Shown: piece by piece, positions 27,245-35,185 of the stretch
How the letters are laid out: every line of letters starts with the position of its first letter
Numbering within the stretch: the first letter of the stretch is position 1
Assembly: GCA_035711845.1 (NCBI GenBank)
Contig: DASTBU010000156.1
Location: 1 to 49,005, forward strand
Direction: 5' to 3'
DNA length: 49,005 nt
Origin: DASTBU01 sp035711845
GTDB lineage: Bacteria > Acidobacteriota > Vicinamibacteria > Vicinamibacterales > 2-12-FULL-66-21
Notes under the pieces: generated by a model
What the model was told of the DNA's origin: nothing
The model's input: only the letters and a program-made list of their open reading frames with translations
Database searches by the model: none
Translations under genes and position numbers: made by a program

Positions 27245-27853
27245 TCACGGCTTCCTGGGTTCGGCGTCCGGTACGACGAGCTCGTTCACCACGCCGAACG
27301 TGCCCGGCACTTCCCGCGCGCGGAACCCGGCGACTGTCTTGTCCGAATCGCGGTCAACGGTTCCCACGAGGAGCGTCCGGCCGTTGCGGACCACGATGTG
27401 AATCGGGTAGGTGCCGAACGGCTGCATGCCTGGAAAGCGCGTCAGCAGGAATCGCCGATGGTGCCAGATCGGCGCTCCCCCTCCCGGGGCATAGCGCGAC
27501 AGGAACGCGTCGTTGTAAATCCTGTAGAACGTTGCCCACCGAATCCGATCATCGCCCGGTGATGGCGGCAGTCGGACAATCTCGTTCGACACTTCATCCA
27601 CGCCTGAAACGCGCCTGACCGCGTTGACCGCATCCTTCTCGAGGCCGAGCGCGTAGGCGAAGCCCGAGAGCGTCACAACACCTTCGTCGTATCGAAAGGC
27701 GAGGAAGTCGAAGACGCCGTAGGAGGGGAGCCGCAGGAGCGACTTCCGGATGGCGTCGATGGTTCGCTGGGCGTCAGAAGATGACGGCGCTGTTGCTGCG
27801 AGCGGGATGGACAGGAACCCGCAAAGGAGGACGGCTATACTCTGTCGAAGCAT
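27245..27853 (-). CDS. Exported BON-domain protein
   Basis: A 202-aa protein with a signal peptide (IAVLLCGFLSIPLAATA). Two BON-like units follow: about 30-95 (IRKSLLRLPSYGVFDFLAF, with GVVTLSGFAYALGLEKDAV) and about 115-195 (PIHIVVRNGRTLLVGTVDR, with VPGTFGVVNELVV). BON domains usually bind membranes or peptidoglycan in the periplasm. Start ATG 27853 has a purine-rich GGAAGGAAGAAGG upstream. It converges on the DUF1905/YdeI gene, 52 bp apart. Confidence 0.85.
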   Translation of the reverse strand: MLRQSIAVLLCGFLSIPLAATAPSSSDAQRTIDAIRKSLLRLPSYGVFDFLAFRYDEGVVTLSGFAYALGLEKDAVNAVRRVSGVDEVSNEIVRLPPSPGDDRIRWATFYRIYNDAFLSRYAPGGGAPIWHHRRFLLTRFPGMQPFGTYPIHIVVRNGRTLLVGTVDRDSDKTVAGFRAREVPGTFGVVNELVVPDAEPRKP

Positions 27854-27972
27854 GATCCTTCTTCCTTCCCGCAGGCCACTTGCCTGCTACCTGGTACTAC
27901 GGTGGCGGCCGCGTGGGTGGCGGCGCTCGGGAGTGAGCAATCCGTAAGGAATTGGTTAGGAGACGGAAGACG

Positions 27973-28068
27973 ATGGGGAAGCGGTTCGATTCAGGGGCTG
28001 CGCGCGCCAGCGAAGCTCAGCGTGGAGACGTGCGCGACTCGATCCTGCACGCCTGCGACCACTTCTGA
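27973..28068 (+). pseudogene. Short frame, possible TetR-type N-terminal remnant
   Basis: ATG 27973 encodes 31 residues ending at TGA 28066. The end, GDVRDSILHACDHF, loosely resembles the first helix of TetR regulators (RxxILxAAxxLF). Nothing downstream continues the fold. The match is too short to be sure, and chance is the main alternative. The rest of the 27854-28116 divergent spacer shows nothing. Confidence 0.18.
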
Positions 28069-28116
28069 TCGCCGAAGCCGGCGCCGAGCGTAGACCGAGA
28101 GCGAAGGAGGGATGCC

Positions 28117-28449
28117 ATGGCCGCAGTGAAAGTAGTGGTTCTTTATCCTGTCCCCACTGACGTGAACTCGTTCGAGCAGGCGTACGCTCGGGACCATTCC
28201 CCGATGGTTACACCAGAGAACTTCAAGGGCCTCCGGAAGTTCAACGCCTCCAAGGTGGTCGGAACGGCCGACGGCTCCCCAGCACCCTTCCATCGGATCG
28301 CCGAGCTCCATTTCCCATCGATGGAGGCGCTCACAGCGGCAGCTTCGTCCGCGTCGGGCCAACGCGTCGTTGCCCATGCCATGTCGATTTCCAGCGGCGG
28401 AACACCGACATTTCTCGTTGCGGCCGAAACAACGACGAACTTCGAGTGA
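28117..28449 (+). CDS. EthD family protein
   Basis: A 110-aa dimeric alpha+beta-barrel protein of the EthD family. Visible are the first strand VKVVVLYPVPTD, FEQAYARDHSPMV and the later FHRIAELHFPSMEALTAA. The conserved histidine in the YxxxHxPM-type motif is retained (RDHSPM). EthD proteins are small ferredoxin-like-fold proteins found next to oxidative degradation enzymes, but no such enzyme is here. Start ATG 28117 has AAGGAGGG about 5 nt upstream. The next gene begins 98 bp downstream. Confidence 0.88.
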   Translation: MAAVKVVVLYPVPTDVNSFEQAYARDHSPMVTPENFKGLRKFNASKVVGTADGSPAPFHRIAELHFPSMEALTAAASSASGQRVVAHAMSISSGGTPTFLVAAETTTNFE

Positions 28450-28547
28450 CGCGCAACTGGCTGAATCAGGACCGATGCGGGCACCCGCCGGAAACTATGG
28501 ACATTCGACCGGATCGGCATAGAATGCGGTCCACAGGGAGGCATTCC

Positions 28548-29375
28548 ATGCAGGTATACCGGCGAACCAGGGCGGCGGCTGCGTGTTTCGGGTTCTCGAT
28601 TGCCTGTGTCGTGCCCGTGGTGGCTCAGACACCGGTGCCGGTGTCGGCTTCGAGCGCGACCAGCGCCAAGACCTGGCTCGAGCAGCGCGCCGAGATCGAG
28701 GGGTACCTTGCGAAGGCTGAGGTCCTGAAACTTTCGGACATCGGCACCGGCGTCACCAACCCGAAGCGAGCCGAGCTGGCCCCGGGCGGTCTGGTGAGCG
28801 CGATGGCATGGAAGTCAATCCGCCCGGGAATCTACAGTGGATTCTGGGAGAGCTACAAGTCCGAGATTGCCGCGTACGAGCTGGACAAGATGCTCGAACT
28901 CAACATGATCCCTCCGACGGTCGAGCGCCGCGTCAAAAACGATCTCGGGGCCGCGGTCATGTGGGTTGCGCCCGCGAAGAGCTTCAAGGAGCTTGGCGGT
29001 CCACCCAGTGCCCCGCCGGAGCACCTGCAGTCGTGGAACCGGCAACTCATCCGCGCGAAGATGTTCGACAATCTCATTTTCAACAAGGATCCCAACCTGG
29101 GGAACTGGCTGGTCGACCCAGAGTGGAACCTGATCCTCATCGATCACACCCGGGCGTTCACGGGTGGCAAGGACATCGTGCACAAGATGACGCGAATCGA
29201 TGCCGAGCTGTGGGACCGGATGAAGGCGCTCACCGAGGACAGTCTGAAGGCATCGCTTGGCAAGTGGATGGGAGGCGGCGAGCTTCGCGCGATCCTTCAG
29301 CGGCGGGACAAGATGCAGCAAATCATCGACAAGATGGTCGCGGAAATGGGGGCTGCGACGGTGTTCGTTCGGTAG
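28548..29375 (+). CDS. Exported protein with HipA/PI-kinase-like catalytic signature
   Basis: A 275-aa protein with a signal peptide (about 1-26, ending VVAQT). After it come features of the atypical-kinase fold: a candidate ATP-binding K89 (AMAWKS), a helix with E106 (KSEIAAYELDKML), the P-x-T strand MIPPTVERRV, a catalytic loop NKDPNLGNWLVD with D181 and N186, and a metal-binding D199 in LILIDHTRAF. This order matches the HipA / FAM20 / PI3-4-kinase-type group (FDxLIxNxDRxxGNxLxD..IDH..AF). The usual Arg after the Asp is Pro here. Start ATG 28548 is fixed by GGGAGG 6 nt upstream. Substrate unknown; activity outside the cytoplasm is puzzling. Confidence 0.6.
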   Translation: MQVYRRTRAAAACFGFSIACVVPVVAQTPVPVSASSATSAKTWLEQRAEIEGYLAKAEVLKLSDIGTGVTNPKRAELAPGGLVSAMAWKSIRPGIYSGFWESYKSEIAAYELDKMLELNMIPPTVERRVKNDLGAAVMWVAPAKSFKELGGPPSAPPEHLQSWNRQLIRAKMFDNLIFNKDPNLGNWLVDPEWNLILIDHTRAFTGGKDIVHKMTRIDAELWDRMKALTEDSLKASLGKWMGGGELRAILQRRDKMQQIIDKMVAEMGAATVFVR

Positions 29376-29385
29376 CGCTCTCTTC

Positions 29386-29510
29386 ACGTGCGACGTGCTG
29401 CGTGCCAGGTGCTACGTGCCACTTGTCACGTGCGGCGTGCGACGTGCTCGTACTACGTGCGAGGTGCTACGTGCGGCTTGTCGCGTGCGACGTGCACGGC
29501 CGACCGACCA
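29386..29510. repeat. ACGTGC-family repeat, copy 2
   Basis: Imperfect units of ACGTGCGACGTGCT, ACGTGCCACTTGTC and ACGTGCGAGGTGCT fill the first 125 bp of the spacer between two convergent genes. The block contains GTCACGTGCGGCGTGC (29425-29440), one mismatch from the 16-mer found at 3058 and 45353. A short run of CGACCACGGACTACGG-type repeats follows to about 29535. The minus-strand ADOP gene ends at 29571. No classical terminator is seen. Confidence 0.78.
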
Positions 29511-29570
29511 CGGACTACGGACCACGACCTCCAGACCGCGACGAGGATGTCGGCCCTCCTTGTTGCTCCT

Positions 29571-32048
29571 TTACTCCGCCCGGAGGGCCCGCACCGGATC
29601 GATCCTGGCGGCGGTGAGGGCGGGCAGCAGGTTCGCAGCCAGGGCGACGAGCAGGAGCAGGCCGGCGGCCAGGCTGTAGGCGATCGGGTCGAAGCCGCTG
29701 ACCCCGTAGAGGAGCGACTCGAGAACGCGGCCCACGCCGGCGGCGGCCAGGGTACCGAGGCCGATGCCCACGAGCGCCAGGCGGCTGCCTTCGGCCAGGA
29801 TCATGCGAAGGACCTGGCCGCGTTCCGCACCGAGCGCGATTCGGATGCCGACTTCCCGCGTTCTCCGGCTCACCGCGTGAGCGATCACTCCGTAAAGCCC
29901 GACCGCGGCCAGCAGCAGCGCCAGCGCCCCGAACGCCCCCAGGACCATGGCGCCGATGCGGGTGGGCGCGATGGTCGCGTTGGCCACCTGCTCCGCCGGC
30001 GCGTCCTCCGTGAACAGGATTTCAGGATCGAGCCTCCAGACGGCCTCGCGCAGCATCGGCAGTGCGCCGGCGGCGGGCGTCGCGGTGCGCACGATGAGAT
30101 CCACGGATCGTGACGGCCTGGCAGGGAGGTGCAGGTAAGGCCGGGGCTGCTCACCGACGGACCGGACCTTGTGATCCCGGGCGACGCCGACGACCTCGAA
30201 GGGCTCCGATTCGAATCCTTGCGTGTAGAGCAACCGTCCGACCGCAGATCCCTCCGGCCAATACTGACGCGCCATGGTCTGGTTCACGACCGCTACCCGC
30301 CGCTGCTGGCGCACGTCGTCTTCGGTAATCGCCCGGCCGTGAACAATCGGCACGCCGACAGTCGTGAAGTAGTCGGCGCCTACGGTGACGACGTCGGTCA
30401 GGGTGCCTTCGTCGGTCGGCTGGTGATGCCCCGGCACGTGGATCCCTTCGAGGTTGATGTCGGGCGCGAGCGGCAGGCGCGAGGCGATCGAGGCTGCCGT
30501 GACTCCGGGCAGGCCACGAACCGTGTCGAGGGCCCGGTCGCGCAAGGCGGTGGCCCGCTCGATGTCGTAGCCGTTCATCTGGAGATTGAAGGAGAGCGAC
30601 GACACCGGTGTCGGGTCGAAGCCGAGCTCCGTATGCCGTGCCGCGAGCAGGCCACGGGTGAGCAGGGCGCCGGCGACCAGAAGAACGAGCGAGAGCGCGA
30701 GCTGCGAGACCACGAGGACGTTACGGAGCGTGAGCCGGCGCCGGCCGCTCCCCTCGGCCGACTCCTTGAGCGCGGGTACGAGCGCCGGTTTCGATGACGA
30801 GAGGGCAGGCGCCAGGCCAAAGAGAATCGCGGTGGCGGCGGACGCGGCCATCGCAAACGCCAGCACTTGTCCGTCAACCGAGAAGTCGAAGCTGACCGGA
30901 ACGGGGAGCACGTCCGAGCTGAATCCCGAGAGCGCGCGCCCGGACCACCAGGCGATCAGGATTCCGGAGGCCCCGCCGAGGACGGCGAGCACGAGCCCCT
31001 CGCTGAGCAGCTGACACACCAGGCGGGCGCGGCTCGCCCCGAGCGCCGCGCGCACGGCGAGCTCCCGACGCCGTGCGGTGCCGCGAGCGAGCAGCATGTT
31101 CGCCACGTTGGCGCACGCCACGAGCAGCACGAGCGCCACGGCGGCCATCAACCCGGCGCTGGCGGCTCGGATGTAGGTGTCCAGCATCGGGTGAAAACGA
31201 ATGCTCGAGGCGGGCACGACGCTCGCAGACGCCTTCTCGTTGGTGATCGGATACGCGGAGCGGAGGCGCGCGAAGAGCGCGTCCATCTGCGCCCGCGCCT
31301 GCTCGACCGTGCGTCCCTCGGCGAGCCGTCCCTTGACGAACAGCCAGCGCGTGCCGCGGCGCTCGACACGGCTGGCCCCCGGATCCTTGTCGGTCGTCGT
31401 CTGCACGCCGGAGAACACGAGGCGATCGACCATGACGATGGGCACCCAGAACTCGGCCGGGATGCCGGGTATCGTACCGGTGAACTCGCGCGGGGCAACG
31501 CCGACGACCGTGTAGTTGACGCCGGAGATCTTGACGGCGCTTCCGACGATGTCCGGGCGGCTTCCGAAACGCTGCTGCCAGAGGCCGTGGCCGAGGACCG
31601 CGACCGAAGAGGGCCCGGGCGCGAGGTTCTCGTCCTCCCTGAAGCTTCGTCCGATCGACAGGGGAATGCCGAGCACGTCGAAGTAGTTCGGGGTCACCGC
31701 CTCGCCGGTCACCAACGTGGCCCGTTCGCCCGCCGCGAGAATGCCGCGGACGTAGCCGCTGGCGCTGACGCCCGACAGGGCATCGACGCTCGAGCGAACG
31801 TCGAGATAGTCCGGATACGAGTTCGTGAGCTGAGGGAAGTCTTCGCTGAGGCCCGTGTAGATCTCCACGAGCCGATCCGGCTCTGCGACGAGACCGCCGC
31901 GGAACAGCACGGCGCTCACGACCGAAAAGAGCGTGGTGTTGAGGCCGATTCCCAGAGCCAGAGAAGCAACCGCGGCCGCGGTGAACCCGGGCTGGCGGGC
32001 GAGTTGCCTGACCCCGTGCTTCATGTCGCGAAACAGTGCTGTGAACAT
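29571..32048 (-). CDS. ADOP-family ABC transporter permease (first copy)
   Basis: An 825-aa permease of the 'acidobacterial duplicated orphan permease' family. The N-terminus has the family opening (DMKHGVRQLARQPGFTAAA) and a first helix (SLALGIGLNTTLFSVVSAVL). A MacB-type periplasmic domain (about 60-240) is followed by a first FtsX domain with three helices (about 285-400), a second periplasmic domain, and a second FtsX domain (about 705-815, REVGIRIALGAERGQVL). It ends DPVRALRAE. No ATPase gene is adjacent, as typical for the family. The substrate is unknown. It diverges from the antiporter gene. Confidence 0.92.
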   Translation of the reverse strand: MFTALFRDMKHGVRQLARQPGFTAAAVASLALGIGLNTTLFSVVSAVLFRGGLVAEPDRLVEIYTGLSEDFPQLTNSYPDYLDVRSSVDALSGVSASGYVRGILAAGERATLVTGEAVTPNYFDVLGIPLSIGRSFREDENLAPGPSSVAVLGHGLWQQRFGSRPDIVGSAVKISGVNYTVVGVAPREFTGTIPGIPAEFWVPIVMVDRLVFSGVQTTTDKDPGASRVERRGTRWLFVKGRLAEGRTVEQARAQMDALFARLRSAYPITNEKASASVVPASSIRFHPMLDTYIRAASAGLMAAVALVLLVACANVANMLLARGTARRRELAVRAALGASRARLVCQLLSEGLVLAVLGGASGILIAWWSGRALSGFSSDVLPVPVSFDFSVDGQVLAFAMAASAATAILFGLAPALSSSKPALVPALKESAEGSGRRRLTLRNVLVVSQLALSLVLLVAGALLTRGLLAARHTELGFDPTPVSSLSFNLQMNGYDIERATALRDRALDTVRGLPGVTAASIASRLPLAPDINLEGIHVPGHHQPTDEGTLTDVVTVGADYFTTVGVPIVHGRAITEDDVRQQRRVAVVNQTMARQYWPEGSAVGRLLYTQGFESEPFEVVGVARDHKVRSVGEQPRPYLHLPARPSRSVDLIVRTATPAAGALPMLREAVWRLDPEILFTEDAPAEQVANATIAPTRIGAMVLGAFGALALLLAAVGLYGVIAHAVSRRTREVGIRIALGAERGQVLRMILAEGSRLALVGIGLGTLAAAGVGRVLESLLYGVSGFDPIAYSLAAGLLLLVALAANLLPALTAARIDPVRALRAE

Positions 32049-32174
32049 CGTCGTGGCGTGCGTCCCAAGGTCAGGCGGCGAGGACCCCTGCGGGAAATAC
32101 GCTGATTAGGCGGCTTTTGTTCGCGCGGGCAGGTATTACTCAATTCGATCATCCGTACAGTACCATTCGCGTGG

Positions 32175-34133
32175 ATGCTCGAACACAATCTGCTGGCCGA
32201 CCTCGTCCTTACCTATGCTGTGGCGCTGTTCCTTGTCGTCACGCTCGCTCGCCTCCGCGTTCCGTCCATCGTCGCGATGATGCTGGCCGGCGTGGTCGCT
32301 GGCCCGTGGGGCATCCGCATCATCGACACGCCTGAAGAGGTCGAGATGCTCGCCGAAATCGGGATCGTCCTCCTTCTGTTCACGGTCGGGTTGGACTTTT
32401 CGCTGGCGGCGATGAAGCAGATCTGGCGGACGATCCTCGCCGCCGGATCGCTGCAGATTGTCGGGACGGCCGGCCTGGTCGCCGCCCTGCTGGTTTTGGC
32501 CGGCAGGATACCCATACCGGTGGCCATCTTCATCGGCCTGTTCGTGGCCCTGTCGAGCACGGCGATCGTGCTCAAAGGACTGGCCGAACGGAACGAACTA
32601 TCCTCGCCGCACGGGCGGCTCACTGTCGGCATCCTCCTGCTGCAGGATCTCGCCATCGTGGTGCTGCTGCTTCTCGTTCCGATCCTGTCCGGCAAGACGA
32701 CGCTCTCGGCGGTCCCGATGGCGCTCGGGAAGGCATTGCTGGCGATTGCTGCCGTGGCCGGCGGGAGCCGCCTCGTGCTGCCGAGGCTGCTTCGGTTCGT
32801 GACCGCGAGCCGCAGGCGGGAGGCCTTTCCGCTCGCGATCCTCGTGGCGAGCGTCGGCACCGCGTGGCTGAGCTCCCTTCTGGGGTTGTCGATGGCGGTC
32901 GGTGCGTTTCTCGCCGGCCTGATGCTTGCCGAGAGCGAGTTCAGCCACCAGGCGTATGCCGAGGTCCGGCCGATCCGTGACGTGCTGTCGGGGCTGTTCT
33001 TCATCTCGCTCGGCATGTTGATCGAATTGCCCGTCGTGCTCGCGCACCTCCCGCTGATCATCGGCGTCGCCGGAGCCATCATCGTGGGGAAGGCGGCAGC
33101 TGCGAGCGGCGCGCTGGTGGCGTCCATGAGCCCGTTGCGCGTTGCCATCATGACGGGAATCGGGCTCGCTCAGGTCGGTGAGTTCTCGTTCATTCTCGGG
33201 CGGGCCGGGGTCGACTCCGGCCTCCTGCCCTCGGCCATGTGGCAAACGATGCTCGGTGCGAGCGTGGCGACGATGATAGCCACGCCGTCGCTGCTGGCGA
33301 TGGCACCGTCAGTCGCCTCGCTTTTCCGTACAGGTGAGAGCGTGCGCACGTCGGTCGTGACGGGTATCCCCGCGCTGTCGGGTCATGTGATCGTGCTCGG
33401 TTTCGGAGTGGGCGGCCGGCTCGTCGCGCGGTCCCTGCGCGACCTCGGAGTGCCGTATATCATTCTGGAGTTGAACGGCGCGACGGTGCGGCGTGCCAGG
33501 GCCGAGGGCGAGCGCATCTTCTATGGCGACGCGACCAGCCCCGAGAGTCTCCACGCGGCACGATTGGAGCACGCCATTGCAATTGTCAGCCTTCTGAGCG
33601 ATCCGGATGCCGCCGAGCGCATGGTCAAAACCGCGAGGCAGATCTCGCCCGCGATTCCGATCGTTGTTCGCACCCGCTATCGCCTGGAGGCCGAGCGGCT
33701 GCAGGCGCTCGGAGCGACGGTGGCCGTGGCCGAAGAACTCGAAGCCTCGCTCGAGGTCGTCGCGCAGATGCTCGCGCGTCTGCACGTGGCCGGCAACGTG
33801 ATCGAAACGCTGCTGGATGTGTTCCGGCGTGAATCCGTGTCGCTTCGTCCGGTTCGCGCTCCCCGGCCGATGCTGCAATCCCTGCCCGAGGCCATCCAGC
33901 AGATGCCGGTGGCCACGCATCGTGTGGGGAACAGCCAGTGGGGCGTGGGGAAGAGCATTGGCGAGCTCAATCTGCGGGCGCACTCCGGCGCGTCGATACT
34001 CGCCATCCAGCGGAGCGACACCTATCTGACCGCGCTCTCGCCGGCCGATCGGATCGAAGCCAACGACGTGTTGTACCTCGTCGGGGACGAGAGCGACGTG
34101 ATGCTCGCGCGGCAGCGGCTCATGGAGGGATAG
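32175..34133 (+). CDS. CPA2-family cation:proton antiporter with TrkA-N and TrkA-C domains
   Basis: A 652-aa membrane protein. About 12 helices fill residues 5-380, with LLLFTVGLDFSLAAM and FLAGLMLAESEFSH typical for KefB/YbaL-like antiporters. A Rossmann-type RCK/TrkA-N domain begins near residue 402 (HVIVLGFGVGGRLVARSL), and a TrkA-C domain (SIGELNLRAHSGASILAIQR) ends the protein. This layout suggests K+ or Na+ efflux gated by a nucleotide or ligand. No glutathione-binding features of KefC are obvious. ATG 32175 lacks a clear Shine-Dalgarno. The next gene starts right after the stop codon. Confidence 0.92.
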   Translation: MLEHNLLADLVLTYAVALFLVVTLARLRVPSIVAMMLAGVVAGPWGIRIIDTPEEVEMLAEIGIVLLLFTVGLDFSLAAMKQIWRTILAAGSLQIVGTAGLVAALLVLAGRIPIPVAIFIGLFVALSSTAIVLKGLAERNELSSPHGRLTVGILLLQDLAIVVLLLLVPILSGKTTLSAVPMALGKALLAIAAVAGGSRLVLPRLLRFVTASRRREAFPLAILVASVGTAWLSSLLGLSMAVGAFLAGLMLAESEFSHQAYAEVRPIRDVLSGLFFISLGMLIELPVVLAHLPLIIGVAGAIIVGKAAAASGALVASMSPLRVAIMTGIGLAQVGEFSFILGRAGVDSGLLPSAMWQTMLGASVATMIATPSLLAMAPSVASLFRTGESVRTSVVTGIPALSGHVIVLGFGVGGRLVARSLRDLGVPYIILELNGATVRRARAEGERIFYGDATSPESLHAARLEHAIAIVSLLSDPDAAERMVKTARQISPAIPIVVRTRYRLEAERLQALGATVAVAEELEASLEVVAQMLARLHVAGNVIETLLDVFRRESVSLRPVRAPRPMLQSLPEAIQQMPVATHRVGNSQWGVGKSIGELNLRAHSGASILAIQRSDTYLTALSPADRIEANDVLYLVGDESDVMLARQRLMEG

Positions 34134-34934
34134 ATGCAGGTTCGCTTTTGCGGGGTGCGCGGGTCGGTCCCCTGGGCCACTCCGACGGCAATCGGTCACG
34201 GCTGTAACACGCCGTGCCTTCAGGTTACCGACGAGCGCACGGGCGCGCTCCTCATCCTCGATGCCGGTTCCGGCATCGTCGGAGCGGCCCTGCAGGGGCC
34301 GCCGCGCGAGATTCCGCTGCTGCTGACGCACTACCACTGGGATCATCTGCAGGGCCTGCCGTTCTTCTCTGCGCTGTACGAATCGGGCTGGGAACCCACG
34401 ATCTATGCCCCCGCGCTCGCGACGCACGATCCGGGATGGCTGGGCACGATCTTTCGCTCGCCCTTTTTCCCGGTGCCCTACGATCAATTGCCGAACCGCC
34501 CGGCCGTCAGGGTGATCGACAGTGGACAGCTCCGCATCGGTCCGTTCGAAATCGCGTCGATGATGCTGAACCACCCGGGCGGCGCGTATGCGTACCGTCT
34601 GCGCGGCGATGTGGGCGACCTGGTGTTCGCGACGGATCACGAGTTCGGCGAGCCCGAGTACGATGAAGCGCTGGGCGAGTTCGTCAAGGATGCTGCGGCG
34701 CTGGTACTCGACGCGCATTTCACGCCTGAGGAGATGCCGCGCCATCGAGGGTGGGGCCACAGCGACTGGCGCACCGGTGCGCAGTTTGCCGCCGCCCACA
34801 ACGTGGGGGGCCTCTACCTGTTCCACCACAAGCCCGGCCGGACCGACCAGGAGCTGGTCCGGATCCGGACGGACGCCCGCCGCATTTTCGAGGCCACGGA
34901 GACCGCCAGCGAGGGGGATGCGTTGCAGCTCTAG
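34134..34934 (+). CDS. Cytoplasmic MBL-fold metallo-hydrolase
   Basis: A 266-aa protein without signal peptide. The metal motif is LLTHYHWDHLQG with H66, H68, D70 and H71. The early VRFCGVRGSVPWATP and CNTPCLQV match the PhnP/RNase Z-like Lactamase_B_2 group ('GSRGS' opening). Later ligands are H-containing MMLNHPGGAY, ATDHEF and the WGHSDW motif. Substrate unknown; a cyclic nucleotide or phosphodiester is typical of relatives. It starts at the base following the antiporter stop, so co-translation is likely. Confidence 0.85.
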   Translation: MQVRFCGVRGSVPWATPTAIGHGCNTPCLQVTDERTGALLILDAGSGIVGAALQGPPREIPLLLTHYHWDHLQGLPFFSALYESGWEPTIYAPALATHDPGWLGTIFRSPFFPVPYDQLPNRPAVRVIDSGQLRIGPFEIASMMLNHPGGAYAYRLRGDVGDLVFATDHEFGEPEYDEALGEFVKDAAALVLDAHFTPEEMPRHRGWGHSDWRTGAQFAAAHNVGGLYLFHHKPGRTDQELVRIRTDARRIFEATETASEGDALQL

Positions 34935-34937
34935 CTT

Positions 34938-35142
34938 TCCGGTCCCTGGTCCCTCGGTCGCTGGTCCTCGGTCCCTGGTCCTCGTCCCTGGTCCTCGGTC
35001 CCTGGTCCTCGGTCGGCACGAGTCCCGAGTCCCTGGTCCTCGGTCGGCACGAGTCCCGAGTCCCGAGTCCCGAATCCCGAGTCCCGAGTCCCGAGCCCCG
35101 AGTCCCTCGTCCTCCGTCCCTGGGTCCACGGGCTACGGACTG
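34938..35142. repeat. TCCCTGGTCCTCGG / GAGTCCC tandem repeat block
   Basis: About 205 bp of spacer consist of two interleaved units. The first half repeats GGTCCCTGGTCCTC six or so times; the second half repeats GAGTCCC (7 bp) about ten times, with the linker CGGTCGGCACGAGTCCC occurring twice. Both units share the core TCC-CNNG. The block ends 44 bp before the start of the selenoprotein gene and contains no ORF of interest. The repeats are too short and without spacers to be a CRISPR array. Confidence 0.88.
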
Positions 35143-35185
35143 CGGATGTAGTAACATTTTCAGTTGCCGAAGAGTTGAGGTATTC

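Noticed and set aside
28548..29375. HipA toxin of a toxin-antitoxin pair
   Set aside because: It has a signal peptide and no HipB-type antitoxin gene is adjacent.
34938..35142. CRISPR-like array
   Set aside because: Units are 7-15 bp, degenerate and without unique spacers; no cas gene is near.
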